From positions 1-64,000 of the forward strand of contig JNDT01002369.1 of the NCBI GenBank assembly GCA_000697055.1: 64,000 bases of DNA, given 5' to 3'. How positions within the stretch are numbered: position 1 is the stretch's first letter; every line of letters starts with the position of its first letter. The DNA comes from Saksenaea vasiformis B4078 (lineage: Eukaryota; Mucoromycota; Mucoromycetes; Mucorales; Saksenaeaceae). The translations under genes were made by a program, and so were the position numbers. A model generated the notes under the pieces. That model worked only from the letters and a program-made list of their open reading frames with translations. It was not told where the DNA came from and searched no databases. Positions 63,964 through 64,000 of the stretch are shown here, piece after piece.

Positions 63964-64000
63964 ATGGCAAATCCACTGGCAGGTGCTGGCCCCATGGGCG
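63964..64000 (+). CDS. Start of a gene cut off by the window end
   Basis: ATG at 63964 begins MANPLAGAGPMG and stays open to the end of the window. Only 12 codons are visible. The head-to-head position relative to SWC5 supports a real start; no function can be given. Confidence 0.4.
   Translation, partial: MANPLAGAGPMG

Overview
This window is nuclear DNA from a filamentous fungus, most likely Mucoromycota (Mucorales-like). Genes are split by many short introns (mostly about 45-85 bp), spacers are AT-rich with many CT/GA tracts, the cytochrome b5-fused front-end desaturase is of the Mucor Delta-6 type, and the spacers hold decayed DNA transposons. A cobalamin adenosyltransferase also fits an early-diverging fungus better than an ascomycete. 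I cannot name the genus from sequence alone. All gene models were built by hand: exons were joined by splice signals, reading phase and remembered family motifs, so terminal exons are the weakest part.

Layout, left to right. 0-2.3 kb: a head-to-head pair, MMAB-like cobalamin adenosyltransferase (-) and COX18-like mitochondrial insertase (+). 2.3-6.7 kb: repeat-rich spacer with a dead Tc1-type transposase. 6.7-7.6 kb: LisH-CTLH protein (GID8/RanBPM-like, -). 9.4-11.1 kb: monocarboxylate-type MFS transporter (+). 13.1-14.8 kb: Delta-6-type desaturase (+). 18.0-20.8 kb: SH3-SAM-PH-CH polarity protein (Boi/Pob1-like, -). 21.9-25.3 kb: a dense block with CMC4, an F-box/WD40 protein and a CaMK. 26.1-31.9 kb: EPL1 (NuA4) and POB3 (FACT), both minus. 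32.1-37.9 kb: transposon graveyard. 38.0-41.1 kb: a small UPF0132-like membrane protein (+) and a DH-PH RhoGEF (-). 43.0-47.5 kb: the ERAD ubiquitin ligase DOA10/MARCH6. 48.2 kb: a small WWE-like protein. 48.7-57.3 kb: a long stretch with no gene I can support. 57.3-58.6 kb: a Zn2Cys6 transcription factor. 59.8-61.7 kb: a membrane-anchored GH9 glycoside hydrolase. 62.8-63.8 kb: SWC5 (SWR1), followed by the start of a divergent gene cut by the window edge.

The genes are mostly conserved housekeeping functions: mitochondrial assembly (COX18, CMC4), chromatin (EPL1, POB3, SWC5), polarity and Rho signalling (Boi-like, RhoGEF, CaMK) and protein turnover (DOA10, F-box, GID8-like). They are not one pathway. 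I found no convincing new multi-gene system. The items most worth a second look are three introns in three unrelated genes that appear to use GC-AG borders, very small coding exons (9, 14, 22 and 25 nt), the MMAB gene with its divergent mitochondrial partner, a GH9 enzyme whose second catalytic-loop Asp is Asn, a CH-like domain at the end of the Boi-type protein, and two different decayed DDE transposases with associated dispersed repeats.
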